Shown piece after piece: positions 47,913-57,894 of a stretch of DNA of 64,000 nt. The stretch spans positions 1,116,001 to 1,180,000 of the forward strand of contig NADL03000705.1 of the NCBI GenBank assembly GCA_002205965.3, written 5' to 3'. Within the stretch, counting starts at the first letter, position 1, and each line of letters opens with the position of its first letter. The notes beneath the pieces are model-generated. The model was not told the DNA's origin. It saw nothing but the letters and a program-made list of their open reading frames with translations, and did no database searches. The position numbers and the translations under genes were made by a program. Source of the DNA: Kappaphycus alvarezii. Lineage: Eukaryota > Rhodophyta > Florideophyceae > Gigartinales > Solieriaceae.

Positions 47913-48434
47913 CTGGATGCCTTTTTTGGTTGAGCAAAACTACGTTAATCTTCATCATAAGTAGACTCATAAGTAGACTCATAAGCTACGAAAATACCAC
48001 GAGGATATAGCCGGATTACCTGGCGGGAACAGGCTTGTCCTCGTGTCCATCTTCACATTCGGCCGTGGCACCCCAATGCATTCTCCACGATCAAGCAGTC
48101 GAGCCCTGGACTAAAACTGTAAGGTGAGGGCTATTCCCCTTCAAAAGCAAGCCGCGTTTATTGCCATTCCAAATGCCGCCTGATTGTTGACTGGTCTAAG
48201 GATGCTTTTCAGCTCGTCGAAATGCTCCGGTATTCGTACTGCACATCCTGAAACATGTTTTGGATGCAAGGGCATAGGAGACCCAACATTCGCAACATTC
48301 GCAGTAAACTAATCCCGTGAAAACCCCTTGATAGACTGGTAAGACATCAGAGGTTACATGTGACAGTCGCCGCAGCATGGCTTCGTGCCTGAACGTAGGC
48401 CGGGGCTTTTGCACTCGTGAAATCGCTTGCTGCT

Positions 48435-48720
48435 TTTTTCTGAGTAGGTGGGAATGTGTGGTGCTTTAATATTTGAAAGATATGGTCGGTTGTGGCCTGG
48501 AATATCGATTTTCGCGGCAAGCGTAGCGTCTTTATTCCTCGCAGAAATGTAACCTCAGGTCATGCTGGCAACTAAGTTACGCTTCTCGGGTCAAATAGAA
48601 ACTGCTGCCTCACCCAGCACCTCATCTGGCTATTTCTGTACAGCTTATGGTTGTTCGGCAAGTAAAGCCGATTCGAAACGGGAGAGGCATCAATCAGTCT
48701 TTGAATCAAATGCCAAGGTG
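48435..48720 (-). mobile_element. LINE 3' end with well-conserved tail
   Basis: Tail at 48,440-48,510, almost identical to that at 27,172 (minus strand CCGACCATATCTTTCAAATA then TTAAAGCACCACACATTCCC). Bases 48,520-48,720 on its 5' side look like decayed coding sequence but do not show the alanine-rich block. Confidence 0.5.
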
Positions 48721-48934
48721 TGGCGTACGCGTGAAGTGAGAGTGGGTCTCATTACCATTTTTGAAAGGGGGCGGGAATAGTATTGGTGAGCCCTTGAGTG
48801 TCGTGTGGGTGTGGAGAGATGTGAAGCAAGCCGACTCGATTACGATTTCCGCAAGTAGGGCGGTAGGGAGGGGTTCGGGGGGATGAATTCTCTCCTTTTG
48901 AAGGTAGACTGTCACTTGGAGAGTGGCTTTCTTT

Positions 48935-49000
48935 TGGGGGGGATGTTTGGGTTCTTTAACATTTTAACGATGCGTGTCGGCGTCTCAACACTAACCGAGG
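48935..49000 (-). mobile_element. LINE 3' tail module, diverged
   Basis: GGATGTTTGGGTTCTTTAAC then ATTTTAACGATGCGTGTCGG on the plus strand resembles the tail in order and spacing. Weaker than the other copies. Confidence 0.3.
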
Positions 49001-49737
49001 TGCACAGTTCAGTTTGTAAAGTGCCCAAGTTCTTTCGGTGCAGGTTTTGACATGGCTTGTGGCGGCTGACAAAAAAATATTTTACATTGCATACAGACAC
49101 ACGGACTCTGTCACTCTGACCTTGAAGGAGTGAAAAGGCGAATGCTGGAACGGCACCTGTAACTTTGGAAATAATACAATATTACTGATAATTTATTTTA
49201 TTGTACTCAAGATCTGAATCAAAGACAATGCGCATGCAGGGAACCCAATCCTAAGTAGCGTAGTACTATATAGTGAACAGTGTACTGTATACGCACAGGG
49301 TATTGGTTCACATGCCCTGCGCAGACCCTGCATTATCCTCGGGAGAACATGGGGGGTGCGTTTACTGTAACGGATAAGCTCGCTGAAACCCGGTCATCTT
49401 TTATGGAAGCTTGCGTGTACATGAAATGTTGCGGTAGGCGCTGATGGTACTGTACTTCACTCTACCAACATTATCCTCTCTCTTTAATATATTCCTGAAC
49501 AAAATCGTTCATTTTTGGGACTAATTTGTCAGCATTCCAATGCACAGCTGGTTTACAAAAGCTGTAGAGTTTGGATCTTCTTTTCCAGTTCAGTACGACG
49601 TCAGCTTTTAGTTCAACGCCACACCTGCATTTATTCTAAATGTATACCCGTATTGAGTTACTGTGCTTGCAATTTTCGATAAAATCCTTCCTTCTACTAC
49701 GCTAGTCTATTGTTTTATCAACAGTTCTTGTTGCAGA

Positions 49738-49752
49738 AAAGTATAAATCGTG
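49738..49752 (+). promoter_or_regulatory. TATA box of the serine-rich gene
   Basis: GTATAAATC at 49,740-49,748, 58 bases upstream of the ATG at 49,806 with no ATG between. Position fits a TATA box with a short 5' UTR. Confidence 0.45.
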
Positions 49753-49805
49753 AATTACATTTCCTTGCCCTACCTCTGACGACGTCCGTTAAGGTTTGAA
49801 AGTTT

Positions 49806-52800
49806 ATGTGCATGTCGAGAAGGAATATGGACCAATCTGATATGGGTTCAGCAGCAATACGAAATGAGGCGAACGGGAACCCAACTGACAGGTCAACTAG
49901 CGAAGACTACGTGGAGCTCGACCTTTACGGTCGAGGCTTCGATGGTATTTTCGGAAAGGATGCAGAGTTAGAGTCAAAGCGCCAAGCCCTCCTGAATCAG
50001 CTTTTGTGGCGTGAGAGAAAGAGTGCTCATTTAAGAAACAAATATGTAGATCTCGATGTGTACGGTCGGGCTGATCCGAGGATTTTTGGAAAAGATTCTC
50101 AAGTTGTAAGTGCCAAGAGTACAGCACTAGCGTTTTTGCGGGGGAAGGGGCGTAAAGATGGAACTAGGAAGACCTCACTTCGAGCTTTGTTATTCCCCAA
50201 GGAAAAGTTAAGGCGTTTTCTCTCATTTTCCTCGCACGAAATTCTGGCAGAACGTTTGTCTGGCGACTTGAAGGACGAGGACAACAGTGTCATTGATGAG
50301 ATGCATGTCAATCAATCTGCAAAAAGTCCTGCAACTCCGAGAAGGGTCAAAAGTGAACTGCCAAGCCAAGAGCGACGCCCTCTTGTCTCTCCAGGAACTG
50401 TTTCTCGGGTTATAAGAGATTTCAATTCAGAGGAATGTTTGGATAAGGATATGAAATTTGGCACATTATTTAAGAGTGCGGTTGCAGAGGAAGCCATGCG
50501 GGGTAATAGAGCTTCAGCTTCCAAATCCTCCAAGACAAGATCGGGTTGTGAGCGAATTGAAACATTTTCCGACAAGAGAAGCGATTCTCCACAGGCATCG
50601 GATGTAGAGACTTCTGAAAACTCAACGGCGACTTCATCCAGCATTGAAAATGTGAACACTCAGTATATTGATATAGTTCAAGATGACCATAGTATGCAAC
50701 AGGATCACCAGTCAGGATCACACAAGGGTACATCAGCTTGCCACACGTCGAGTTCCTCGGCCAGTCATGGCGTGACTGAAGATTCAAGTTCGTGCCAACA
50801 AATCGAAACGGAAACTGGAAGCAGCAGCACCTCCTTTGCCCATCATCAAAGCGAGTCTGGACATGACAAATCATACACGAAAGAGGGATCTGGAAGCGAT
50901 AGTACTAGAGTCTACTGTGAGGGCTCTAATGTAGGTCACAATGAGCCCGAAGCTCTCTATTCGAGAGGCTCATCCTCTACAGCAAAAGGAAGTACTTCTG
51001 TTGAATATTCAAGGGAATCGAGCGCCGTCCATTCACGGGAATCGACCCTGTTTGTGAGCTCATCTGAAACCAACTTCACTCACAACTCGAACGAGACTAC
51101 ATCGGCTAACGGGAGCACAAATTCTTCTGAGAGTCATCAAAGTTACCATGGTGATGAAGTATTGAGCAGTAAGAAATCTTCATACGATAAGAGCAGCTCC
51201 TCCAGTAGAACTGGATCCAGGAGAACATCCTCAGAAAAAACCTCAAGTAGCAACAAATCTGGGAATCAGCTAAGGGGTTCAGGTTCTAGTCGTGAGTGGA
51301 AAGAGGGAGCGAGGGGAGATTTACAAAGCGTAACGACAAACTCTAGCACTGATTCTAGTGAGGATAGTCACAGCCACTCCGAATATGGGGAAATGGTGCA
51401 GGTCGATGGAATGCAAGTCGAGGATGATGAAAATGGAACAATGTCAGAGACCGGATTTGAAAACAGGGCCATCGAAAGATCTAGGTTGAGCTCACGTGCT
51501 TCTCTGAGTGCAATTGCGGAAGAACCATCAGATTCAAATCGCCCTGTTCATCATCGAACACCTCAAAAACGTCGGAAACTTCGGAGGCAGATTCCGGTTC
51601 AGATCTTGAAGTTATAGCTCAAGATCAAAATTCAAACGATTCTTGTTTAAACCCGGGAAACGAATTCGCTGAAAGCATTCTTGATGGTATAGAATCGACG
51701 CAAAGCGTCAGAGATGATTCTGGCGGGACTGAAGAACGGAGTTTGGTTGCAGTTATCGACAGATCTCGTTTGAATTCACGCGCCTCTTCGAATGCCGTTG
51801 CGGGAGAAGCGTCTGATTCAATTTCTCTTCAATCATCATCGAACAGCTCCAAAACTTCTGAACCTCTGGAGGTAGATTCCAGTACGCACTTTGAAGTTAC
51901 TGCTCGGATCAAAGTTTAAACAATTCTTGTTTAGACATTGGAAAAAATCTCCTGAAAGAAGTTGTGATGCTATTGAGACGGCGAAAAGCGCGACGGACAA
52001 CTCTAGCCAGACTGGCGGGCAGAGTATGGACACAAATACTCGGCCGGAATCAACTGAAGGTGATCAGGACGTGTCCTCTTCGTCTTCAAGTATGCAGCGC
52101 TCTCGAGACCATTGTGTGCAAACCGATGAAAAGATGAAGGTGATTCAGGTGTCGAAAGGGGGGCGGTGTGTGCTGAAGCCAAAGCAGAATCAGGAGCCTC
52201 ATCTGAGGAAGAATTTGAGTCAGGTAAATCAGCAATGACTAACGGGATAGTGGATTCAGACTCGGCAAGTTCCGATGAATCTAGCATTTTGAACAAAAGT
52301 AATGGAGAATCAGGCTCTGGTGAGAGGCTGAACGAGGATGCGGAAAGGAATCGAGATGATTGTAGGGGAATGAGAATGAATTGAATGACAGGGAAAATAG
52401 AGTCGGGGCGTATGAGCGAGAGAGTGAGAATTTGTCACGTTATGGATCTGAATCTATTGCAATGGCTCTGTCTGGGGCATCATTTGATATGGGCCGGCTC
52501 AATTGCTCTGGTTGAGTCGACGGATTTGGTAAGGAGTGAGGTCAACTCTGCTCTGGCTAGGGGGAGTAGTAGTCAACTGGAACATGAAGATTTGGAAAGG
52601 ATAGTAGATGACGGATATGTGGCAGAAGAAGCAATTGATGGTATATCCTACGGTGATTGTGATGAGGACTACAAGGACGCATTACAAGGTGTGGAATCGG
52701 AGTCACCGGTGGATTCGGATTACTCGCAGGAGGCGGGTTCATCCTCGGAAGTTGTGTCATCCTCTACGGGAGGGAGTGGGGGAGTGTGGGGTCGGGGTCG

Positions 52801-53015
52801 GGGTCAACAAGGATTCGGGGGATTGTCAAGTGATCTTGGAGTATCGACAGATGAGAGCTCGGGCATATGGGTGGAGGAGAGGGAAGAGCACGGAGAGCTC
52901 GTCTTACTCGCAGGTTTTCGAGAGTACCGTGGCTGATGAAGATGAGGAAGATGATTCTGATACATTTGTTATGGCATTATCAAACCCTCTGGAGGAAGAG
53001 GAACAGCGAGAGTGA
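49806..53015 (+). CDS. Large serine-rich acidic protein of unknown function
   Basis: The first 603 codons (49,806-51,617) are uninterrupted from MCMSRRNMDQSDMG. Residues 35-52 (YVELDLYGRGFDGIFGKD) and 80-97 (YVDLDVYGRADPRIFGKD) are a duplicated motif, each followed by a basic helix. Then comes a Ser/Thr/Glu-rich disordered stretch of several hundred residues. Coding character continues after 51,617 in other frames to EDEEDDSDTFVMALSNPLEE near 52,990 (stop 53,013-53,015), with five or six frame changes, so the full protein would be about 1,050 residues. A 284-bp tandem repeat spans 51,468-52,035. No catalytic domain or membrane segment is visible. Its location and partners are unknown; the many Ser-Ser/acidic runs suggest phosphorylation. 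Single exon as read. Confidence 0.6.
51468..52035 (+). repeat. 284-bp tandem repeat inside the serine-rich gene
   Basis: Copy 1 begins at 51,468 (RSRLSSRASLSAIAEEPSDS) and copy 2 at 51,752 (RSRLNSRASSNAVAGEASDS). Both continue SSSN(T/S)SKTSE, then DQ(N/S)-x-N(D/N)SCL and end IE(S/T)(T/A)(Q/K)S. Diverged to perhaps 60 percent at protein level, so the duplication is not recent. Confidence 0.65.
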
Positions 53016-53318
53016 ACTGACGGATATTCAAGTGGCTAAAGTTACTGTACTTGAAGGGCAGAAGATATGAAAAATTCGGTGTTGTTGTAGGACGTTAGTT
53101 GGTCGTTTCCATTGCCATGTTCGTTAAAGTCATCGCTGTCCCGTTATTTGCATTGTCATGGCAATTTAGGCCTCATAACCTCTCCAAAGCGGGACAATAC
53201 GGTTATTCTACAATAATGTGATGATCTCACCTCAAAAAATTGCTTGTGCCGTTAGTTTTGGATCAAGTCCTCCTCGCGAAACCCTTATGCTTCTCACACA
53301 GCAATCCGTCATTCCTTC

Positions 53319-55416
53319 ATGCGCAGCCTTTTCAGGTCCCCATCCTCTCCTGTTTTCCTTCCCCCAACCTCTCTCGCCATCTCGAGTCATTCTATCGCCA
53401 ACATGAAACTCCCCTCCAACTCGCCTTCACTACGTCCGTGCCAATCCACCACAAAAACCCCTGCTCCACCACCGCCCGCGCACCTCCCCTCTCTTCCAAT
53501 GCGCATCATCACCCCACCGGACCCCCCAACCGCATCCCCCAAGTCCGTTGCCGTGATTGGTGCAGGATGGGCAGGCCTGGCCGCAACATACCACCTTCCA
53601 AGCAACCCGGTGTCTCCGTCACTCTCATCGACGCCGCAAAGTCCGTGGGCGGCTTGGTCGCGGCTGGAAGACCGAACAAGGTCGCGATGTCGAGGTTGGA
53701 ATTCACGGTATGTGGCGCCCGTACTTTAACCTCTTCCATCTTGTGCACAATGAGCTGGGCTTATCACCGTTTACCGATTGGACCCGGTCGTCCCAGCGGT
53801 CGCCAAAGGGCAAGGTTGTGGAGAGCCCGATTTTTAACGATATGCCTTGGTTGCCGGCGCCGTTGGGGACTTTTGTGTACACAAAGTTTTTGGATTTGCC
53901 GTTGGTCGATCGGTTGACGCTCTGCCGTTGTTGGAGGCTGTTGTTCAGTGGGACAATTCGGATGAAATGTGGACAAAATTTGATAAGATTACGGCTAGAG
54001 AATTGTTTAAGCAGTATGGCTGTTCGGAACGGCTCATTAACGAGGCGTTTGAGCCCATGTTGCTGGTGGGGTTGTTTGCCCCGGCGGAACAATGCAGCGC
54101 ATCAGGTGCTTTAGGCATGCTCTACTTTTTCATTCTCGCTCATCAGGCCGATTTTGATGTCGTATGGCCTCGGGGGACCGTTGGGAAGATGATTTTCGGT
54201 CCCCTCGTGGAACGTATTCAGGAGTGGGGAGGAAAGGTAAAGACTTCTACGAGGTTGAGCGATGTCGTCTTGAAAGGGGACAGAATTACGGACATTATCA
54301 CCACGGGACCAAGCGGGGTCGAAGAGACTATGCCAGTTGACGCCGTTGTGTTTTCAGTGGGCATTAGCGGGTTGCAGGGGATGTTGCGGGGTAGCAAGAC
54401 CCTATCGGCGAGGACAGAGTTCCGAAACACTGCAAACCTAAGCAGCATTGACGTGATGGCGGTGCGCTTGTACTTTGACCGAAAGATTCACATTGAATTT
54501 GCGTCCAATGCGTGCTTTGGGTTCGATTCGAGCACAGGTTGGACCTACTTTAATCTCAATGCTATCCACGACGAGTTTAAGGGTTGGGAAACGACGGTGA
54601 TTGAAGCAGACTTTTACCACAGCAATCAGTTGATGCCGATGGCGGATGCAGATATCGCGGAGGAAGTTCGGAAACGCTTGTGTGTAGCAGAGAGTACATT
54701 TCGGGGCGCGAAAGTGGAAGATTTTGTCGTGGTGCGCATGCCGCGAGGTGTAACGCGTAAGTTGGCAACAGAATGCATCATCGTTTTCAAGATCAGCGCG
54801 ATGTCCGAAGCAGTGTTCCCTAACGTGCTTTCCTTTTTCGTTGAAGACTTTCGACCCGGTTCCTACCAAGACTTCATGGGCGTAAAAACATCGATAGAAA
54901 ATGCGCACATGTCCGGCGGTAAGTTTGAGAAGGTTCAATGACAAACACTCACTGTGCGAACATGTCTGCCGCATCATGTACGAAATTCTGACCCCTTTCA
55001 CATGGACTGCTTGTGCCCCGTCGAACCAACACTTTTTTTATACTTGAAGACTGGTAAGCTATGTTCAGTCCCTCACACCTCCGTTGGGCCAACTTTCATG
55101 TAGCAAGGATGTTTCAGATTCTGACGAAACAAATTCTATAACTCCTTCCTCTGTGACCGTCTCGGCGTACGATAAATACGTGTTTCTCAGGATCAAAACG
55201 GAGCACGGGAGTTTTAGCCAAGAAAAGGCGTTGGTAACTGGCTACGAAGCGGCCAACGCGACGCTAGACTACCTGGGCTACGACGGAAGGTCACACGCAA
55301 ACATAATCCCAGTAGAAGAGGATGAGCCACAATATGTCATAGGGCGACGTGTATACAAAGCGGCGGAGCAACTACGCACAGCGCTCAACCCGTTTGCCAA
55401 TTTTCCCTTGGTATGA
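53319..55416 (+). CDS. FAD-dependent amine oxidase / carotene-desaturase-like enzyme
   Basis: Exons 53,319-54,918 and 55,118-55,416; about 630 residues. The N-terminal 65 residues (MRSLFRSPSSPVFLPPTS...) are Ser/Pro/basic-rich like an organelle transit peptide; ATG at 53,403 or 53,499 are alternatives. Then SVAVIGAGWAGLAATYHL (dinucleotide-binding GxGxxG), GIHGMWRPYFNLFHLV, DVVWPRGTVGKMIFGPLVER and the C-terminal FAD segment KALVTGYEAANATLDYLG. This order fits flavin amine oxidases of the phytoene/zeta-carotene desaturase-like group in plastids; substrate not predictable. Frame changes occur near 53,595, 53,663 and 53,920 while conserved sequence continues, so consensus errors are likely. The stop lies 118 bases from the convergent lumen-protein gene. 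Confidence 0.7.
54919..55117 (+). other. Spliceosomal intron of the FAD enzyme gene
   Basis: 199 bases, donor G|GTAAGT and acceptor TTTCAG|AT, phase 1. Splicing joins ENAHMSG to a linker and then IKTEHGSFSQEKALVTGY, the expected C-terminal FAD domain. Without splicing the frame stops at 54,941. A later AG near 55,188 is a possible alternative acceptor but would be out of phase. Confidence 0.7.
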
Positions 55417-55534
55417 GTTGCGAAAGCATCGCAAACTAGCCCCAGGTAAGCGCATTGTCGATACAAAGCAATGACGTAGAGATACACGGCTCGTATTTAC
55501 ACTGCGACAAGGACAAGATGAGGTCGGCGGCGGA

Positions 55535-56304
55535 CTAAATGACGGATCTGAAATCTCTGAGCAAGTCGGCGTAAATACCGATAGTTTCATCCAGAGTGCG
55601 CTTCCCATTGGCAATTAGGGTCTCCTTGTTTTCAACGAGCTCTGTAAAACTGACCGAGTAGAGCTGATAGTCGACGGCGGAGATGCCGTTCAAAACGTCG
55701 TTCCATTCTGATTCCATTCGATCGATGAGGGCGAAATCATCGGAGGATTCAGCGATGACCTGCCATGCCTTTGTGAAGGACTTGCGGATGTTGAAAAGTG
55801 GGGATTTGACACCGACAGTGCCAAGGACGCGACGGACGACGTCGCCGTCGAAATCGCGCGTCTTGGCGACCCAATCTTTTTGCAGGGAAACTAGGGCAGA
55901 GTAGCCAGCTTCAATTTGAGGCATGTACCTGGTTCAAGACGTTCCACACAGGAGTAGGATTGGCAGTCGTCATGTCAGATATGAAGTGTTAATGAGGTTG
56001 AAGTAGCAATGAAAAGGATGTGGAGGGAGGTTTTGTCGACTTACGTGGATACCTTTTTGGGGTCTCCGGAGGGGGCGAAGGATGAGTCTGGGGATGTATC
56101 GGAGGAGTACATGGCAGCGTTGGCTTGGGGAGGAGGGCGAAGCGTGAGTGAAAGAGCGGCGGAGGCTGCAGTAGAGAAAAGGGTGGTGAGACATGAGCGG
56201 CGGGAGAGTGTCATTGAAGGGCGTTGTATTGTTGGGGTGGAGTGAGACGCATTGGGGTTGCGGTTTCGGAAGGGTAGCAGGAGTTGTGATGGGACGAAGG
56301 GCAT
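55535..56304 (-). CDS. Thylakoid lumen protein (four-helix type, function unknown)
   Basis: Exons 56,304-56,045 and 55,928-55,535; 217 residues without interruption. Residues 1-30 (MPFVPSQLLLPFRNRNP) have an N-terminal Phe and basic/Ser/Thr content of red-algal plastid transit peptides. Residues 31-63 hold a twin-arginine lumen signal: MTLSRRSCLTT, hydrophobic LFSTAASAALSLTL, and ANA|A cleavage. The mature 154 residues look all-helical: YSALVSLQKDWVAKTRDFDG, DVVRRVLGTVGVKSPLFNIR, FALIDRMESEWNDVLNGIS and YSVSFTELVENKETLIANGK. Similar helical lumen proteins in algae include PsbQ-like and Psb31-like photosystem II subunits, but I cannot assign it to them. Divergent from the cyclo-ligase gene. 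Confidence 0.75.
55929..56044 (-). other. Intron of the lumen protein gene
   Basis: 116 bases; minus-strand donor AC|GTAAGT and acceptor ACCAG|G, phase 2. Splicing gives GDPKKVST-YMPQIEAGYS, uniting the targeting exon with the mature domain. Confidence 0.8.
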
Positions 56305-56658
56305 TTTCGTGAGGCAGGAATGGGAGAGCGGAGATAACTTGGATTGTTGTGAGTGCGTGTGCTTGGGTTTGGCTTTGACATGTTGACAAACAAAAGATTA
56401 GCAAGAAAAGTTAACCATGGCCAAGTGTCATAAACGTTATCTCGTGGTGAGGATCAAGCATACTTGCTTTTGAGCTCGATTCAAGTCTTATGATGCTGGC
56501 GCACTACACGGCACAGTACGGTACACTCCAAATTACAGTACCGCATTTACCGCAGAATATGGCAAAGCAAAACCTATTCATTCTTCACTCGTAGATCAGC
56601 TGCCGATGATCGCAGACCACAAAAGTGGTTTCGAAAGGTTAACTCAGAAACAGGAAAG
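56305..56658. promoter_or_regulatory. Divergent promoter region
   Basis: 354 bases between the starts of the lumen protein (-) and the cyclo-ligase (+). At 56,510-56,548 are ACAGTACGGTACAC and TTACAGTACCGC, the window-wide TACAGTAC-type motif. No clear TATA box. Both genes may be driven from here. Confidence 0.45.
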
Positions 56659-57270
56659 ATGCCACCGACTCCCACTCAGATCCTAAAGAAGGAGCTTCGC
56701 AAACGCATCCGAGCGGCATTACGTTCCCTTCCAATCTCGCAGATCACATCCGAGTCCGAAAAGACCCTGTCAACTTTCGTCAACCATCCCATTTACACGT
56801 CCTCTACTTCTATCGCACTATACCACCCGATGCCAACGGAATTCCAACTCCTTCCACTCCTTTCGCACACACTGGCGCAACAGAAGCGAGTGTTCCTACC
56901 CCGAATCATATCCAAACAAGATCAAGAGATGATTTTTTTGCAACTGCACAATGTTTCTGAGTTGGACAACTTTCCATGCAATTCCTGGGGAATCCGGGAA
57001 CCGCCGTTGGATGAGGAGAGAGATAGAATACCTGGACATGGTGACGTGGATCTCGTCGTGGTCCCTGGAGTAGCGTTTGATCGCGAGGGGCGACGTTGTG
57101 GACAGGGGATGGGGTACTACGATCGTTTTCTAGCACAATATAGCGCTGCGGGGAGCAAACGGATGCCCAAATTAGTAGCGCTTGCACTCAGAGTCCAAAT
57201 CGTGGAACAAGTGCCAGTGGATGAAACGGATTGGCGTGTGGATCACGTGTTCTTCGCGGATGAAGAATGA
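56659..57270 (+). CDS. MTHFS: 5-formyltetrahydrofolate cyclo-ligase
   Basis: 203 residues, one uninterrupted exon, normal length for the family. It converts 5-formyl-THF to 5,10-methenyl-THF using ATP, returning folate to the one-carbon pool. The N-terminus has KKELRKRIRAALRSLP, the basic helix that binds ATP; ALYHPMPTEFQLLPLL is the second block; the catalytic/nucleotide block is VDLVVVPGVAFDREGRRCGQ followed by GMGYYDRFL; the end is VDETDWRVDHVFFADEE, matching the usual P-x-(D/E)-x2-D-x2-V-D-x(I/V) close. No clear transit peptide, so cytosolic or mitochondrial. Its neighbour upstream, in the opposite direction, is the lumen protein. Confidence 0.9.
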   Translation: MPPTPTQILKKELRKRIRAALRSLPISQITSESEKTLSTFVNHPIYTSSTSIALYHPMPTEFQLLPLLSHTLAQQKRVFLPRIISKQDQEMIFLQLHNVSELDNFPCNSWGIREPPLDEERDRIPGHGDVDLVVVPGVAFDREGRRCGQGMGYYDRFLAQYSAAGSKRMPKLVALALRVQIVEQVPVDETDWRVDHVFFADEE

Positions 57271-57620
57271 CTCGACGCACGCCGAGACGCGGATGGCGCA
57301 ATAGGGGATGATTGAGGTGTGCCTTGCTGCGCGAGACGGAGTTGGTGATGCCATAGGTTGTGTGCGGCGGTAGTTTCACCGAGCTGGTGAAGACGGGCGC
57401 AGAGCAGGAGGGCTAGGTTGGGGGATTCGCGTGGAGGGTGCTCAAGGGGGGGCGGGGAGCGGGGAGAGGGGTGAATGGTTTGTGTTGACGTGTCGAAAAA
57501 GACGGAGAGAAGCGTGAGCCAGTCTTCACGGTCGCCGTCCCGCATTGCAAACAAAGGTGGCGTGGTAAATGTTGCGAGCTTGCGCGAGCTTGCGCGCATC
57601 ATCATGGAGCAGAATGGCAT
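57243..57620 (-). CDS. Doubtful ORF antisense to the cyclo-ligase end
   Basis: 125 codons, MPFCSMMMRASSRKLATFTT, with a helical segment ESPNLALLLCARLHQLGETT that faintly recalls a TPR helix pair. It overlaps the last 28 bases of the cyclo-ligase. The Ser/Pro-rich tail and lack of any family make a chance frame about as likely. Confidence 0.2.
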   Translation of the reverse strand: MPFCSMMMRASSRKLATFTTPPLFAMRDGDREDWLTLLSVFFDTSTQTIHPSPRSPPPLEHPPRESPNLALLLCARLHQLGETTAAHNLWHHQLRLAQQGTPQSSPIAPSASRRASSHSSSAKNT

Positions 57621-57894
57621 TTATTGAAAATAGCCTGAAAAGATATCCGAATCGAAACTTGCGTTTGACTCTCTTTACACAGTATAGTACGGTATATCGT
57701 ATGGTTCACAGTTTGTAGCAAAACCTTATTGCATCCATGCAGCGCATTACACAACACAGCTGCGATAACGTTTAAGTCTTATGCCGAGTTGGGTCATCCG
57801 ATTCTGACTTCATTGTTTTATCGGCGCAGACCAAAGTCGTAAACATCAACTATCGATCTCTCGACCTCCCACACTACAAAAGTACTCTACGTTC

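Larger units (their letters stand above)
47913..49740. other. Spacer with LINE tails, upstream of the gene island
   Basis: About 1.8 kb. It contains the tail modules at 48,435 and 48,935 (listed separately), a tandem AGTAGACTCATA duplication at about 47,960-47,985 and TACTGTAC-type words at 49,280-49,290 and 49,449. No gene supported; a 72-codon plus frame at 48,562 overlaps LINE remains. Confidence 0.4.

Noticed and set aside
50312-50874. Minus frames of 115 and 134 codons
   Set aside because: Antisense shadows of the serine-rich gene.
55118-55416. Separate small gene starting at 55,084
   Set aside because: Its product is the expected C-terminal FAD segment of the upstream enzyme and a phase-consistent intron joins them.
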